Shown in pieces: positions 11,427-22,469 of a stretch of 64,000 nt of DNA. Origin of the DNA: Gongronella butleri (taxonomy: Eukaryota; Mucoromycota; Mucoromycetes; Mucorales; Cunninghamellaceae); assembly GCA_025201375.1 (NCBI GenBank), contig JAIWZP010000057.1:62001-126000 (forward strand), in the 5' to 3' direction. Every line of letters begins with the position of its first letter. Position 1 is the stretch's first letter. The notes under the pieces were generated by a model, which did not search any database, had not been told where the DNA came from, and saw only the letters and a list, made by a program, of their open reading frames with translations. The position numbers and the translations under genes were made by a program.

Positions 11427-11577
11427 TTAGAAGCTACCAGAGGATTTCCAGACTATGAAAAAAAAAAAAGCAAATGGGTGAGTAAAAAAAAAAATTAAAA
11501 TCAAGAAATGGTAAGGATGACATACTTTGATCGCAAATATAATCGGCTGAGCACTTTTCAAAGGCGTGAATGTACAT
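11427..11577 (-). CDS. Arginine attenuator peptide uORF (AAP), spliced
   Basis: Exon 1 is 11577-11526 and exon 2 is 11452-11427, joined across a 73-nt intron (11525-11453, GTATGT...CATAG). The spliced frame is 25 codons plus TAA. Its second half reads ADYICDQIWKSSGSF, with Asp at 12, Tyr at 13, Asp at 16, Trp at 19 and Lys at 20. These are the conserved positions of the fungal attenuator peptides of arg-2/CPA1 (D12 and W19 are essential in Neurospora), and yeast has the closely similar DYISDHIWK segment. In those fungi the nascent peptide stalls the ribosome at the uORF stop when arginine is high, which lowers CPA1 translation. The stop lies about 95 nt before the CPA1 ATG, with no ATG between. 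No in-frame ATG competes unless transcription starts upstream of 11718. Confidence 0.88.
11453..11525 (-). other. Intron inside the AAP uORF
   Basis: Donor AAA|GTATGT, T-rich body, acceptor CATAG|TC; 73 nt, with the sizes and signals of the other introns here. It splits the codon for Ile-18, just before the essential Trp. If retained, the uORF reads on through Phe/Ser-rich sequence to a stop just upstream of 11434 and loses the IWK end. Confidence 0.85.
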
Positions 11578-11775
11578 AAAGCAACGGCTTGATAAGATCG
11601 AGGTTCGTTTGCAAAGATGTAAAAAGCAAAAGAGGATAACTACGCAGAAATTGGGCGAAGAAAAGTGAAAAAGAAGAAGAAAAAGGATGGAAAAAAAATT
11701 TTGGGGGCCCTTTTTCATCAAAATGTGTCATCGCCAGCTCCTAGGCGGAGTCCAATTCCTCGGGGACCAATCAGG

Positions 11776-11804
11776 TGACTCGGAGCTCAATCAAAAATGA
11801 GTCA
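11776..11804. promoter_or_regulatory. GCN4/CPC1-type sites of CPA1
   Basis: TGACTCG at 11776-11782 and a perfect TGAGTCA at 11798-11804, beside a CCAAT pentamer at 11767-11771. They lie about 200-230 nt upstream of the AAP start. TGA(C/G)TCA is the binding site of the general amino-acid control activator of fungi. Factor binding is inferred. Confidence 0.6.
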
Positions 11805-13139
11805 ACACCCCTCCTGTCTTTGGGATCGCCCATGCCGCCCCGCCTCTTTCTTCTCATCGGCCATTGGCCATCGATAACAACGACATGCGTATCCAATCGC
11901 AATATCGATGGCACCTTTTGTGCGAGCTTTGTGCACACAAACACATGCGGATTAAGCAAAAAAAAAAAAAAAAAAGGAGAAAAAAACGGCGATGCGAGGA
12001 AGGATGACAATGATCTTTCACCGCACAATAGACGAATAAGCAAACAAAGGTCAATGTCTGGTTGATCGGTGATGGACTCAAGGAGCCCAACTTGTCGGCG
12101 CGCAGCTTGAAAAAGCCAATTTAAGGCACAAATGGGGCCCTTGTGCTTTAAAAGCCAGGGGCACGAGCACACCAATTGGCTCTTGAGCAGACAAATGAAC
12201 AGCAAGACAGCACCGACATACTCAGCACAAGTCCAGTGGCGTATTAAAAATACGAGACATGCATCAATTCTTTTGTTTGATCTTTTTTTTTTTTTTTTTG
12301 TTACTTACTCCCTCATGTTTCGTCCCTTTTTGCTACTACTCGTCGCTCGGCGCCTCCCTTCTTTGTCATAATCCGAGCGATCAGGGTATATACGGGAAAA
12401 AAAAAAAGTCGGGTTTCACGCACCGGCACGTGGAGTTCTTTTTCCTTTTTCCTTTTTCCTTTTTTTACGCGTTTCTGTGTTTATTTTCATGTGTCACATA
12501 CAAGTTGTATGCTCTCGCACAGATGTTGGAACCAGCAGAGTCCCCAGCAATGCCTCTGTTTGTTTTTTCGCTTCTTGGCCCAGTGTTGTTGGCGACCAAG
12601 ACGCGAAAAAGAGTGAAAATCTTGAAACACCCACTTCATACCAAATCATGGAGCAGCCTGCTCATGGTGTCATCACCCAATTTCTTGGCTGCGTCGCCTT
12701 TTTCTTCCAGCGCGTGTCTGGCAATAAATTTATAACATTGACGCGTCAAAGATGTCATGCGTTCTTAAAAATACGATTTTTCCACGGCATTTTTTGCAAG
12801 AGTAGATGGCGAGATTGCCAGTCCGGTGAGAGTAGTTCAAAAGTTCAAGAGGGACTGCTGACCCAAGTTTTGACAAGAATTGGATCGCAACATCGCAAGT
12901 AATCTAGAATTGGCGCTTCTTCTTGGCATTTTGTTCTTCGCATGTTACCATTCTGACCCAACACTTGCCCATCCTTGCTGTACACGAGTTTTTTGAATCC
13001 TGTTAATAATAATGTACTTGTGTGAGATGCAGCAAAAATGAAGATGGGTTGCCCAGAAAATGGCAATTTGACCTTTTTACTGTTTTGGGTTGTTTGTCAA
13101 TGATTATAGGATCTATAATGGTCACAATATTTTAAACAA

Positions 13140-13850
13140 CAATCCCAAGCTCTCTCGTTCAAACATGCCCACTCGTGTTGCTTTTGGATCACCGGAAAGC
13201 TTGCTGTCACCATTTTCAAAAATAGCAAAATCTCAAAGGGGCACAGTCGTCGAAATGGTGAGATTTTTGTCCTCAGATCGCCACGCCATTCAACCACAGG
13301 GTACGCACCTGTCGCTCACTGACAAAATGCAATCAAAACCAGGGGTCTATTGCATGGATTCGGCGTAAAAGTCATTTTTGATCCGATTTTCTACTCAAGG
13401 TCAACTTGACAAAGAGTGCTTGTATATCGAGAAACACACATCATCAGAAAGAGCGTGACTCGCTCCGCATTTGAACAATTGTGATCAACGAAAAGGTGAT
13501 TTTTAGCGTCTTTGGCACGTTTTTAAAATCATTGACAATTTTCGCACTGCGGTATCCGCTTTTGGATGTAATCAAATTCATGCGTTTTGGGCGTGACTTT
13601 TGTGTGGACGCGTCAATGCGGCTCTACGGGCGCGTTTTTCTTGCACAATTCGCGGTTGAAATAAAATATAAAATTGCTGATTGCTCGGCAATGAGTGCTT
13701 GGAGTGCACTCGTTTTTGACATTTTCCATGGTTTCTCCACTTGCTATTTCTGGTGCGCAAGTTTGGCACGATTCTGAAAACCCAAGTTTTCAATTTTGGA
13801 TCGAGAGCTCGTCGCGGCTGATTTCGCATTTGCGTGTGGCGCTCTTCTGA
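13140..13850 (-). repeat. Dispersed repeat family 1, copy D (inverted)
   Basis: Reverse complement resembles copies A and B: GGTCCTCAG-like and ATCGCCACGCCATTCAACC blocks near 13270, ACGCGTCAATGCGGCTCTA near 13607, CATTTTCCATGGTTTCTCCA near 13720, and GCGTGTGGCGC plus CAGCTG near 13835. No open frame spans it. Confidence 0.65.
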
Positions 13851-14455
13851 CAGCTGCAGCCTGTTCCCGCTGCGTGTCCAGCTTGCCATTTCGCATTTGG
13901 TCGCGTGTATGGCCGTATGTGATGCGAGTTTGGCAATTTCAATCTTGATTAGTAACGAAAAAAATTATTTCTCTCTTTTTACAGCTGATCAAAACCATTT
14001 TAACCACAAATTTGAACCAGAAAGATAACCTGGGTGGAAATTCAGTGATTTAACCCTATGCTAATTGCGCAGAGTGCAGTAAAATCGAAGATTGGTTAGA
14101 TAAATAGCGAAAAATCGCAAATTTATAAGAAATGAGTATTTGATTGAGCTCACCGCCTGCTCACAGAGCCTTTAATTCAAGTGCCCGTGATGTATTCAAC
14201 CCTCAGTGCCTGAGAAAAAGAGATCTGATATTCTTGACTTCGCTGCAAAGTGGCATTGTGCCTATTTTTTAAAGTCCCCACGAAGCGCTGCTTTGGCCTT
14301 GTGTGGTTGTAATCTAAAATGGATTCATGTTGAACGTGTCGATTGAGAAAGAGAATTGGCACAAAGAATCATTTTGTTTTTTTATTTTGCTTAAAAATAA
14401 AAAAATGACATTTTCGGTGTTGTGAAGTGCCCGTATGACCTTGTCGACGCAAAAT

Positions 14456-14665
14456 TTAGCCAGTGCCAACGTAGGGGGGGCCGGATAGGTCAGGGTTGTA
14501 GTTTTGGTAAATGTTGCATTGGTTCACGCAGTTTTGGTAGCGAGTCCAAGAGCCGACCAAAGAACTGCAAAAGCGTTGCTGACAGTCAAGATACACCTTG
14601 TCTTATGCTGACACGAGTCCGGCATACAGAATGGCAGCTCCTGCAATCAACAAAGTAGCCTTCAT
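14456..14665 (-). pseudogene. Small secreted Cys-rich protein with in-frame stop
   Basis: From ATG at 14665 the frame encodes MKATLLIAGAAILYAGLVSA, a textbook signal peptide ending in the cleavage motif V-S-A. TAA follows at once (14605-14603). The same frame then stays open for 48 codons to TAA at 14458-14456, with five cysteines in a C-x4-C-x12-C-x3-C-like spacing (LDCQQRFCSSL...YQNCVNQCNIYQ) and a Gly/Pro end. This looks like a short secreted cysteine-rich protein broken by one nonsense codon. A T-rich tract ending in TTGCAG lies just upstream (near 14685), so a 5' exon or leader intron is possible. No intron of normal size can remove the stop. No family is recognised. It could also be a chance frame, although the signal peptide plus cysteines argues against that. 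Confidence 0.5.
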
Positions 14666-15602
14666 TTCAAGAAATAAATTTCTGCAATAAAAAAAAAGAA
14701 CAACTTAGCAAGATTGCGACCCGCGTTTATAACGTTTCGCCGTCGTTATGCAATGCGCTCTTATTTTCGGCTCTGGTTGGCAATGAGCCGTGCAGCGGTC
14801 CCTCTGGCTTGATTATGCAAGGTCCATGGCCGGGAAACAGGTCATTTTGCTGCCGGCAAAAGAGGAGAAGATCAAGGCATCGCAGCGACCTCTGCTTCTC
14901 AATGCATCATTTGACCTTTTGTAAGCCGCAATCGAGTGATTCACCTTTGGCAAGAGCAAGAGCGCATCGTGTTGCACAATAAATTGAAAGAGAGTCGGCG
15001 AAATCCGCACAAATGCATAATAGATATCATAAAATGGCATAAAATCCGTGCCATTGGCATGATCGACACTGTTATTTGGGAAACGATACAATGGGAACAA
15101 AGGAGAAAGGGGCATTGCTAGCCGACACAGAAACCGGGCGCTGCTCAATGTTGGAATCCGCGACTTTTTAACCTTAAATCACACCAAAGGTGCGGGTGAG
15201 CCGTCAATTGGGGTCTTTTTACCCTTTTAAAGGGGAATTGCTGGTTGGTTGGCTCATTTTTTTTATCATGCCCAGCCATGGGCTAAGCGTGGCAGGACGA
15301 TGAGGGGGCAAAAAGAAAAAAAAAAGCGCGCGGAGCCTGAATCCGGGATGTCATTCCGACCGAAAAAAAAAGGTACGGTGCCTCATTTCTGGGCTCCCCC
15401 CGTCCTCTTTTTGCTCTCCATTTTCTTTTTTCTTTTGCCAAACCTTCTTGTTTCTTGTGCTTTTGCGTCATCTACCTTCTTTCTTTGCTTTCTTACTTGT
15501 TTGCTAGGTAAGTCGCTATTGAAACACGGTCCTTGCGCGGCTTGCGCCTCGGAAAAGGAGGCCCGCGCGTCTTGCTTATAATTTTGTTCTCTCAGATTCT
15601 AG

Positions 15603-17867
15603 ATGTCAGGGACCAACATCAAAGTCGTCTGTCGTTTTCGTCCTCCCAATAAGACGGAACTTGCCGAGGGCGGCACATCCATTATCAATGTCGCCGAGGA
15701 CGGCGGCTCGGTGCAAATCAATGTAAGAGAGCCCTTTTTTTTTTCGCCGCTCTAGGGCTAGGACGCGCGTTTTTGCCGCGCATGCTCACGCAATTCGTCT
15801 TGAAACGTGCTTTTTTTTTTTCTTTGCTGAAATTAGGGCAAGGAAGCACCACAATCATTTTCATATGACAAAGTGTTTGATATCGACACGCGGCAACAGG
15901 ATGTGTTTGAATACTCGATCAAACCCACCGTCAGCGGTAAAAAAAAAAGTCACGCAAAAAAAGCACATTTAGCATAATCTCATTGATTTCTTGTCTTTTT
16001 TGTTTTTTTTTGTTTTTTTGCAATAGACATTCTTTCTGGCTACAATGGTACCATCTTTTGTTATGGCCAGAGTGGCAGTGGCAAGACGTACACAATGATG
16101 GTAAAATTCATTTGTTCTCAAAAGTGTTTCAAATCATATTCTCATCACACGCCCACACCTCTCCGCCGCCCGCCCCCCCTTTTTTTTTTTTTGATGGATG
16201 ACTAGGGCTCGGACATTGACGATGCCAATGCCAAGGGTATCATTCCACGCATTGTCGAGCAAATCTTTGAAAGCATCATGGTGGCGCCTGCCAATTTGGA
16301 GTTTACGGTGCGGGTCTCGTACCTTGAGATTTACATGGAGAAGGTACGCGATTTGCTGAACCGTAAGTTTATGCAGATCACGCGGCCAGGGCCAATTGCG
16401 GGCTCTTTCTCCCCACATTGCGCCCGCGTCAGCACAAAAACTCATCGTTTTTTTTTTCTTTTTTGCGTTTTTGATGCAGCGTCGGCCGATAATTTGCCCA
16501 TCCACGAGGATAAGGCCAAGGGCGTGTATGTCAAAGGCTTGATGGAGGTGTACGTTTCGTCCACGGAGGAGATGTATCAAGTCATGAAGAGCGGCGGCAA
16601 CAATCGTGTCGTTGGCTATACGAGTATGAACCGTGTCCATTTGCATCTATCCATTGCCACTGATTTGCTCATGCTCCCCTTTTTTTATTTGTTTCGTAGA
16701 CATGAATGCCGAAAGTTCGCGCAGTCACTCCATTGTCTTGATCACCATCACGCAAAAGAATCTTGACACGGGTGCAGCAAAGAGCGGCAAGCTGTATTTG
16801 GTTGATTTGGCCGGCTCTGAAAAGGTTGGCAAGACTGGCGCGTCTGGCCAGACCCTTGAGGAGGCCAAAAAGATCAATAAGTCGTTGACTGCACTGGGCA
16901 TGGTCATCAATTCACTGACGGACGGCAAGGTAATTGCGAATCGGTTCCTATTTTTCCGTTTGCTTTTTTCTTACGCATCATTTTGTGTTTTTTTTTTCTA
17001 GTCGAGCCACGTGCCATACCGTGATTCGAAATTGACGCGTATCCTACAAGAGTCCCTGGGTGGCAATTCGCGCACGACGCTGATTGTCAATTGCTCGCCA
17101 AACTCATACAATGAGCCAGAGACGATTTCGACCCTTCGTTTTGGTGTGCGTGCCAAGACGATCAAGAACAAGGCCAAGATGAACGCGGAGCTGTCACCGG
17201 CAGAGCTCAAGGCGCTGCTGAAGCGCGTCAAGGGCGAAAGTGTCACGTTTCAGCAGTATATCCAAGCGCTCGAAAGCGAATTGGCTGTTTGGCGCTCGGG
17301 AGGCGCCGTCCCGGACTTGCAATGGGCGTCCATGGACAAGGCCAGCAAGGGCGCGCTACCGTCGCCACGCACACCCACACCGTCATCTTACAGACCGTCC
17401 TTGCCCGATGATTCGCGCCCGGCAACGCCTGCCCTTGCTCTCGAAAAGGATGAGCGCGAGGAATTCATGCGTCGCGAAGCCGAATTGATGGAACAAATTG
17501 CCGAGAAGGAACAGGAGCTTGCGTCGCGCGACAAGGCTACGACTGACCTGCAACAGAAACTCAGCACGCTCAAGGACGCTGAAAAGGCCATGGCCACTAC
17601 CAATCAAGCCATCACCACTGAGCTCAACGACGTCAAGCTGCAAATCCAAAAGGCGTCGTACGATGGCAAAGAAAGTGCCATCAACGTCGATTCGCTCCGT
17701 GAGGCCAATGCCGAGATTGCCACAGAGTTGGATCAGCTCAAAAAGACCCTCAGCGAGCTTCGCAGCAATGCTGCCGACCCCAAAGTCCCTGCCGTCGTCA
17801 ATGGCTCTGTTTCCAATGGAATGGATGCCCCCACCACCACTGAACCTGCTGCGGTGGCCGCCATTTC

Positions 17868-17908
<41 letters not shown>

Positions 17909-19648
17909 TGCTCATTTGAATGCTATTTTTTTTTTCAGGAGGACGACCTGCTCGCCCTCGAGCAGGAGTCGCGCCAGGCGATGGACCAGCTCAATGCTGG
18001 CGCGTTTGGCACGCTCACGGAAGACCAGGTGTCGCAATTGCAAAAGCAGCTCGGCCAATACAAGGTGCAGCTCCATCAGCAGGACATGCTGATCGAACAT
18101 CTCCGAACCAACAAGGAGGAATTGACCGCCACGCGCACGAGTCTCGAAACAAGACTCAATCTGCTCGAGGTCGAATATGAAGAGTTGCTTGAAAAGGCCA
18201 TTGCCGATGAGGAAGTCGCCATGGATCACCACCCGGATGATCTGCAAGATACCATCAAGGCTCTCAAGGTAAACGCGCAAGCGAAAAGAATAGAAAAAAA
18301 AAAAAGAAAAGTACACAATGCTCATCCCGCTCATTTCATGGAATAGACCAAGCTGGAGACGGACTTTGCTAGCAAAAAGGAGCAGCAGCTCGCAGAAATT
18401 GGTGAATTGCGCAAACAGCTGCAAGAGCACGACGTCAAGTATAAGGAATTGGATACCACGATGGCGCAGGTCAAGATGGCGCATGATAAGCTGCTGGGCG
18501 CCTTGGAGGCACAGAAAAAGTCGCGTACCGCCGCGCTCGGCGACAAGGACAAGGATGTCGAGAAGATGCGCAAGTCCATGGCCGAGCAGCTGGCCTATTT
18601 CGAGGTCATGAAAAAGGGACTGATGCGCGACTTGCAATCGCGATGTGAAAAGGTCGTGGAGCTCGAAATCTCCCTGGAAGAGACACGCGAACAATACAAT
18701 CAAGTCCTCAAAGCAAGCAACAACAAGGCGCAGCAAAAGAAAATGGCCTTTTTGGAGCGCAACCTGGAACAATTGACAAACGTCCAGAAGCAGGTACAAA
18801 AAAATTGTGCTCTTTGTTTGCATTGGCCCCAGCGCGGTGTCGTACCATGCCTTGTCACCTGCTCTTACACACGCCCCGCTTTTTTTTTTATTTATTCATT
18901 TATATTTTCTTCTTCTTCTTCTATTCTAGTTGGTGGAACAGAATTCGGCGCTCAAGAAGGAAGCTGCCGTGTCTGAACGCAAGCTGTCCACTCGCAATGA
19001 GAGAATTCAGAGTCTAGAAGCCATGTTGCAGGAAGCGCAAGACAACTTGCTGTCGCAAACTCAAAAGTAAGTGATGGAAAAAGGAATAGCGTGCTTTTTT
19101 TCTTCTGTTTTCAAGCAAAAAAAGGACACACCCCTTAATCATGGCTTTGTGATAGGTTCGAAGCCCAATTACAGTCGGTCCGAGAACGCCTCGAGCAATT
19201 GCGATCACAAAAGTCGCAGAATGCGGTGGCTCTCAATTTCGGGCGCATTGCCAAGCCGCTGCGTGGCCACGGCGCCGTCGTTGATAGGTAAAAAAAAAAG
19301 AAAAAAAAAAGCAGACCTTGCAACCCATACACGCATCGCGTGGCGGCAAGGATAAAAAAGGGGGCCTCTAAATGAAGATGCAGGGTGACGTGACGCGAAA
19401 TCCGCGCCATAAGGGTTGCTTAATTGCGCTGGAAAGGCTAATGAAAAAAGGGGGGAAAGGGGACCAAGCGCGGGGCTGGGGGAATCAAGATCAAACACGG
19501 GCGGAGCGAGAGCAAACGCGTGGCGCCGACGGCGTTTAATGCCAATTAACAACCGACTTGCCTTTCTTGACAATTTTTTTTTTTCTTTAGTGAGGTGTCT
19601 GAAAAGCAAGAGCGCCGCTCGTCCTCATGGATTCCATCATTCCGATGA
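15603..19648 (+). CDS. Kinesin-1 (conventional kinesin) heavy chain
   Basis: Twelve exons: 15603-15722, 15837-15936, 16027-16100, 16206-16362, 16480-16623, 16700-16929, 17002-17868, 17939-18268, 18347-18793, 18930-19066, 19156-19287, 19591-19648; 931 aa, the usual size of fungal conventional kinesin. The motor domain (about 1-330) has the P-loop GQSGSGKT, switch I SSRSHS, switch [15 protein letters not shown] and the microtubule-binding [14 protein letters not shown]. The neck and stalk are coiled coils broken by a Pro/Ser/Thr-rich hinge near residue 390. The tail has [19 protein letters not shown], the conserved fungal kinesin-1 tail/autoinhibition motif. It moves cargo and dynein toward microtubule plus ends. 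The start follows CT-rich leader sequence and matches the family N terminus ([12 protein letters not shown]). Confidence 0.96.
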
Positions 19649-20107
19649 ATGGTCGTCGTCCCTGACGATTCGACGCTTCAACTCTGTACCATCTAGCTCC
19701 CTGCTCAGCCCTCCACCCTTCTGTACTATTTTAACGTTTTTCTTCAATTTTCTTCAATTGTGTGTATTGGATACATTTAAAGGACCTTTTTTTTGCTTTT
19801 TTTTCTCATTCTTGTGACGCTCTGGGATCAATGGGTTGCCATTTAATTTTCTAGATTAGGGTGCATTGATGTTTGTGTGGATATCTTGCACTCTCATTTC
19901 ATATTTCTTCAACATTGCTACTGATTGGGTGTAACGTGCCACGAACCTCTGTTTTTCTGCCCTGCATTGATTATAAAAAAGGGGGGAGCCACGACGCGAC
20001 AGGTGCCTCTTTGATCTTGAGCATTCTTTTTTTTTTTCTCTCGTCCCTTTTTTTTTGTACGAGTTTTTTCTTGATTGAAAGTTTTTACTTCCTCCCATTC
20101 GTCTTCC
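19649..20107. other. Intergenic between kinesin and lyase
   Basis: Kinesin 3' region, then T-rich sequence that is probably the promoter and leader of the lyase gene. No further gene is seen. Confidence 0.5.
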
Positions 20108-21436
20108 ATGTTTAAATTGTCTCTCTTTACATGGATCCTGGTTTTTTTGCTTCTCAGCCTTACATCCGCTTGCCGAGATTCTAAGCATAATCATGGGCAC
20201 AGACATAAGCACGATCACAAAATGAGCCCCACGACCACAATTGCAACCAAGACGACAATCAGGACAGTGCCGACAACCAGCAAGACTCACCATGCTGCAG
20301 ACAAGGAACCTACGAAAACCCCGATAAAGGAGCATTCAGACACGTCTTCCAAGACAAAGTCGCACACATATGCTCACACCACGACTTCTTCGAGCCAAAA
20401 TCATGGTAACAACACTAGCAGCAGCAACAAAGGCGTCAAGACGTGGTCATTCAACGCGTGGACGTCAAAAAGCAAGAGCAAGCATAGCAGCTCTGGCAAT
20501 GATGACCTTGCACCTGCATGGTTGTCTCTGTGGGGCGACAGCACGTGGTCCTGGCCTAATAATCGTCACAAGTCCAATTCGCAAGTTGTCCCTGACCCTG
20601 CACGCTCTTCGAAAAAGTCGTCCAAGGTGCTCAAAATCAAGTACCCCGCCGGGTCTGTAAATCCAGGCAACCCCAAAGTGCAGGGTGGTATTGGCTTCTA
20701 TGCACACCCTATTACTCTCAACAAGGAACCGTCCGTCTTGGACCTGACTTATTCGGTTTACTTCCCAAAGGGCTTCAATTTCGTTCTTGGTAAGGCAAGA
20801 AAAGGTCAAGATAAATCCTTACTTTTTTTTTTGCAGGTGGCAAGCTCCCTGGCGTGTATGGCGGTCACGAGAAATGCTCGGGTGGTACCAAGTCACCAAA
20901 TTGCTACTCGATGAGGTACAATGAGAGCCCCTTCTTGTCCATAAGCTTGTTAAAAACGTTTTTTTTTTTTTTTTTTTTTTTTTTTAGATTCATGTGGCGC
21001 AAAGGAGGACAAGGTGAGGTGTACGCCTACATTCCCAAGAAGTTCCAGCCGTCCGATTTGTGTTCCAAGACTGGTAATGTCTGCACGGGCGATGGTATCA
21101 GCATGGGTCGCGGTTCGTTCCATTTCAAGGTTGGCGCTTGGACCACCATTCGCCAGGTTGTCAAGCTCAACACGAGTGGAAAGAAGGATGGCTCCGTAAC
21201 AATATACGCAAACGGCAAGCAAGTCCATCAACAAGAACAACTTGTTTACCGCGTGAGCGAAACCCCCGAACTCTTTGGCATCAGTAAGCTATGACTACAC
21301 TGTTATTATGATTTCTACAACATCAACTCTCTCTTCTTTAGTGTTTGATACGTTTTTTGGAGGCTCCTCGCCCATGTACAAGACGCCAAAGACGCAATAT
21401 TCGTATTTCAAAGATTTTGTCATGTCTGCTCAATAA
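20108..21436 (+). CDS. Secreted polysaccharide lyase, PL14-like
   Basis: Four exons: 20108-20789, 20837-20915, 20988-21283, 21342-21436; 383 aa. Residues 1-21 form a signal peptide (FTWILVFLLLSLTSA). Then comes about 110 residues rich in His, Lys, Ser and Thr (HNHGHRHKHDHK and many S/T), likely an O-glycosylated, cell-wall-exposed linker. The C-terminal domain (about 130-383) has LDLTYSVYFPKGFNFVLGGKLPG, CSGG...CYSMRFMWR, GEVYAYIP and an Asn-Gly-rich beta strand region ending in FDTFFGGSS. This matches the PL14 / alginate-glucuronan lyase fold seen in many fungi. It probably cleaves uronic-acid polymers outside the cell; the substrate is not readable. The family name is from motif memory, not a search. 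Confidence 0.8.
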
Positions 21437-21646
21437 TAACATTCCGACCGCCCGGCGTTTAGGTGGACTTACCACCGGCACACAGTGGTTTTTAGGATAC
21501 GTGCAAAGCAAAAAGAAAAAGAAAGAAAGCAAAGGAATAAAAAAAATGAAAGGATTTGGAATTTGGAAAGAGTAAAAGGGATTAAATACGAATGTAAAGA
21601 ATATGGCCAGTGAGGAATAAGTGGACTTCGGTGTGCAATTGGATGG

Positions 21647-21686
21647 GAATTCAGGTCGGTTGACATATGTCAACCGACCTGAATTC
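21647..21686. repeat. Perfect 40-bp palindrome
   Basis: The left arm GAATTCAGGTCGGTTGACAT (21647-21666) is followed without spacer by its exact reverse complement (21667-21686). The symmetry stops at both ends (G on the left, T on the right). It would form a 20-bp cruciform or hairpin. Confidence 0.98.
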
Positions 21687-22189
21687 TTATTTTTTTCAGA
21701 GCGCGGTAACGCCCGCATTAGATATGTATTAAGCTTTGAGTTACCCCTTATCCTAATGAAATCTTGGAGAAATTCTCCAAATGGTCTCAATATCGTATTC
21801 GAATCCATGATGGTTGAGGCAAAAATTCTACAATGTAACAATAAGTTTATTGTAACAAGGTCCAGAGGCCCTTGCCTGGCCTGGCAAGATGTGGGGCCAC
21901 TTCAATCTTTGAAAGGTGCGAGGCCACTTGATACACGTACGTATTTTTTGATTTCCTCTTCTCATGAGAAATTAAAACCCGGAGGTCGACTCGATCATTA
22001 TGCAGATGAATCCAAAATTCCGTTATTTTGCAACTTTAGCACTGGATCTCGAAATATTCTGTGGATCGTGGTGAAACTGGTACGACTTGAATGAGGTACA
22101 TTCGGGTGTCGTCATTTCTTGCTTATTTGCTTGCCCGATAAACCACGTTTCCATGCTTGCAAAACCCATTTAAACATTTGAACAATTTC

Positions 22190-22375
22190 CTATCTCATTT
22201 TTCTCGACAACGGAAAGAACGACGTCCAGAGCTTTTAACGTGTCGAAAGCACCATTTGAATCTCTCCCAGATGAGTCCAGCTTCACTGCAATCCGATCAA
22301 AACCGACGGAGAAAACAGGTTTTTTTTTCGATTTTTTCGTTAATGGCACTTTGCTCGACAACGGTCTAGTCGATC
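22190..22375 (-). repeat. Dispersed repeat family 2 fragment (inverted)
   Basis: The reverse complement contains CTAGACCGTTGTCGAGCAAA and GTTGTCGAGAAAA about 160 bp apart, as at 36475-36660 and 62558-62720. It is non-coding. Confidence 0.6.
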
Positions 22376-22469
22376 TGCGATATTTAATCCAGATTTGCTA
22401 ACAAACAGAGAGAAAAACGTCTAATGAGTTGACTTGTAGGGCGCTTACTTGAGCAATCGCCATGTTCGA

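Larger units (their letters stand above)
11805..15602. other. Long gene-poor region
   Basis: Between the CPA1 promoter and kinesin. It contains T-runs, a copy of repeat family 1 (13140-13850, inverted) and the broken small secreted-protein frame at 14456-14665. No other coding exon could be supported on either strand. The last 300 bp before the kinesin start are T/C-rich and probably its promoter and leader. Confidence 0.5.

Noticed and set aside
11434..11721. 95-codon frame upstream of CPA1 as a separate protein
   Set aside because: It only arises by reading through the AAP intron; the spliced 25-codon uORF explains the conserved part.
13481..13777. 98-codon frame in the region before kinesin
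   Set aside because: Falls inside repeat copy D and is not conserved as an open frame in the other copies.
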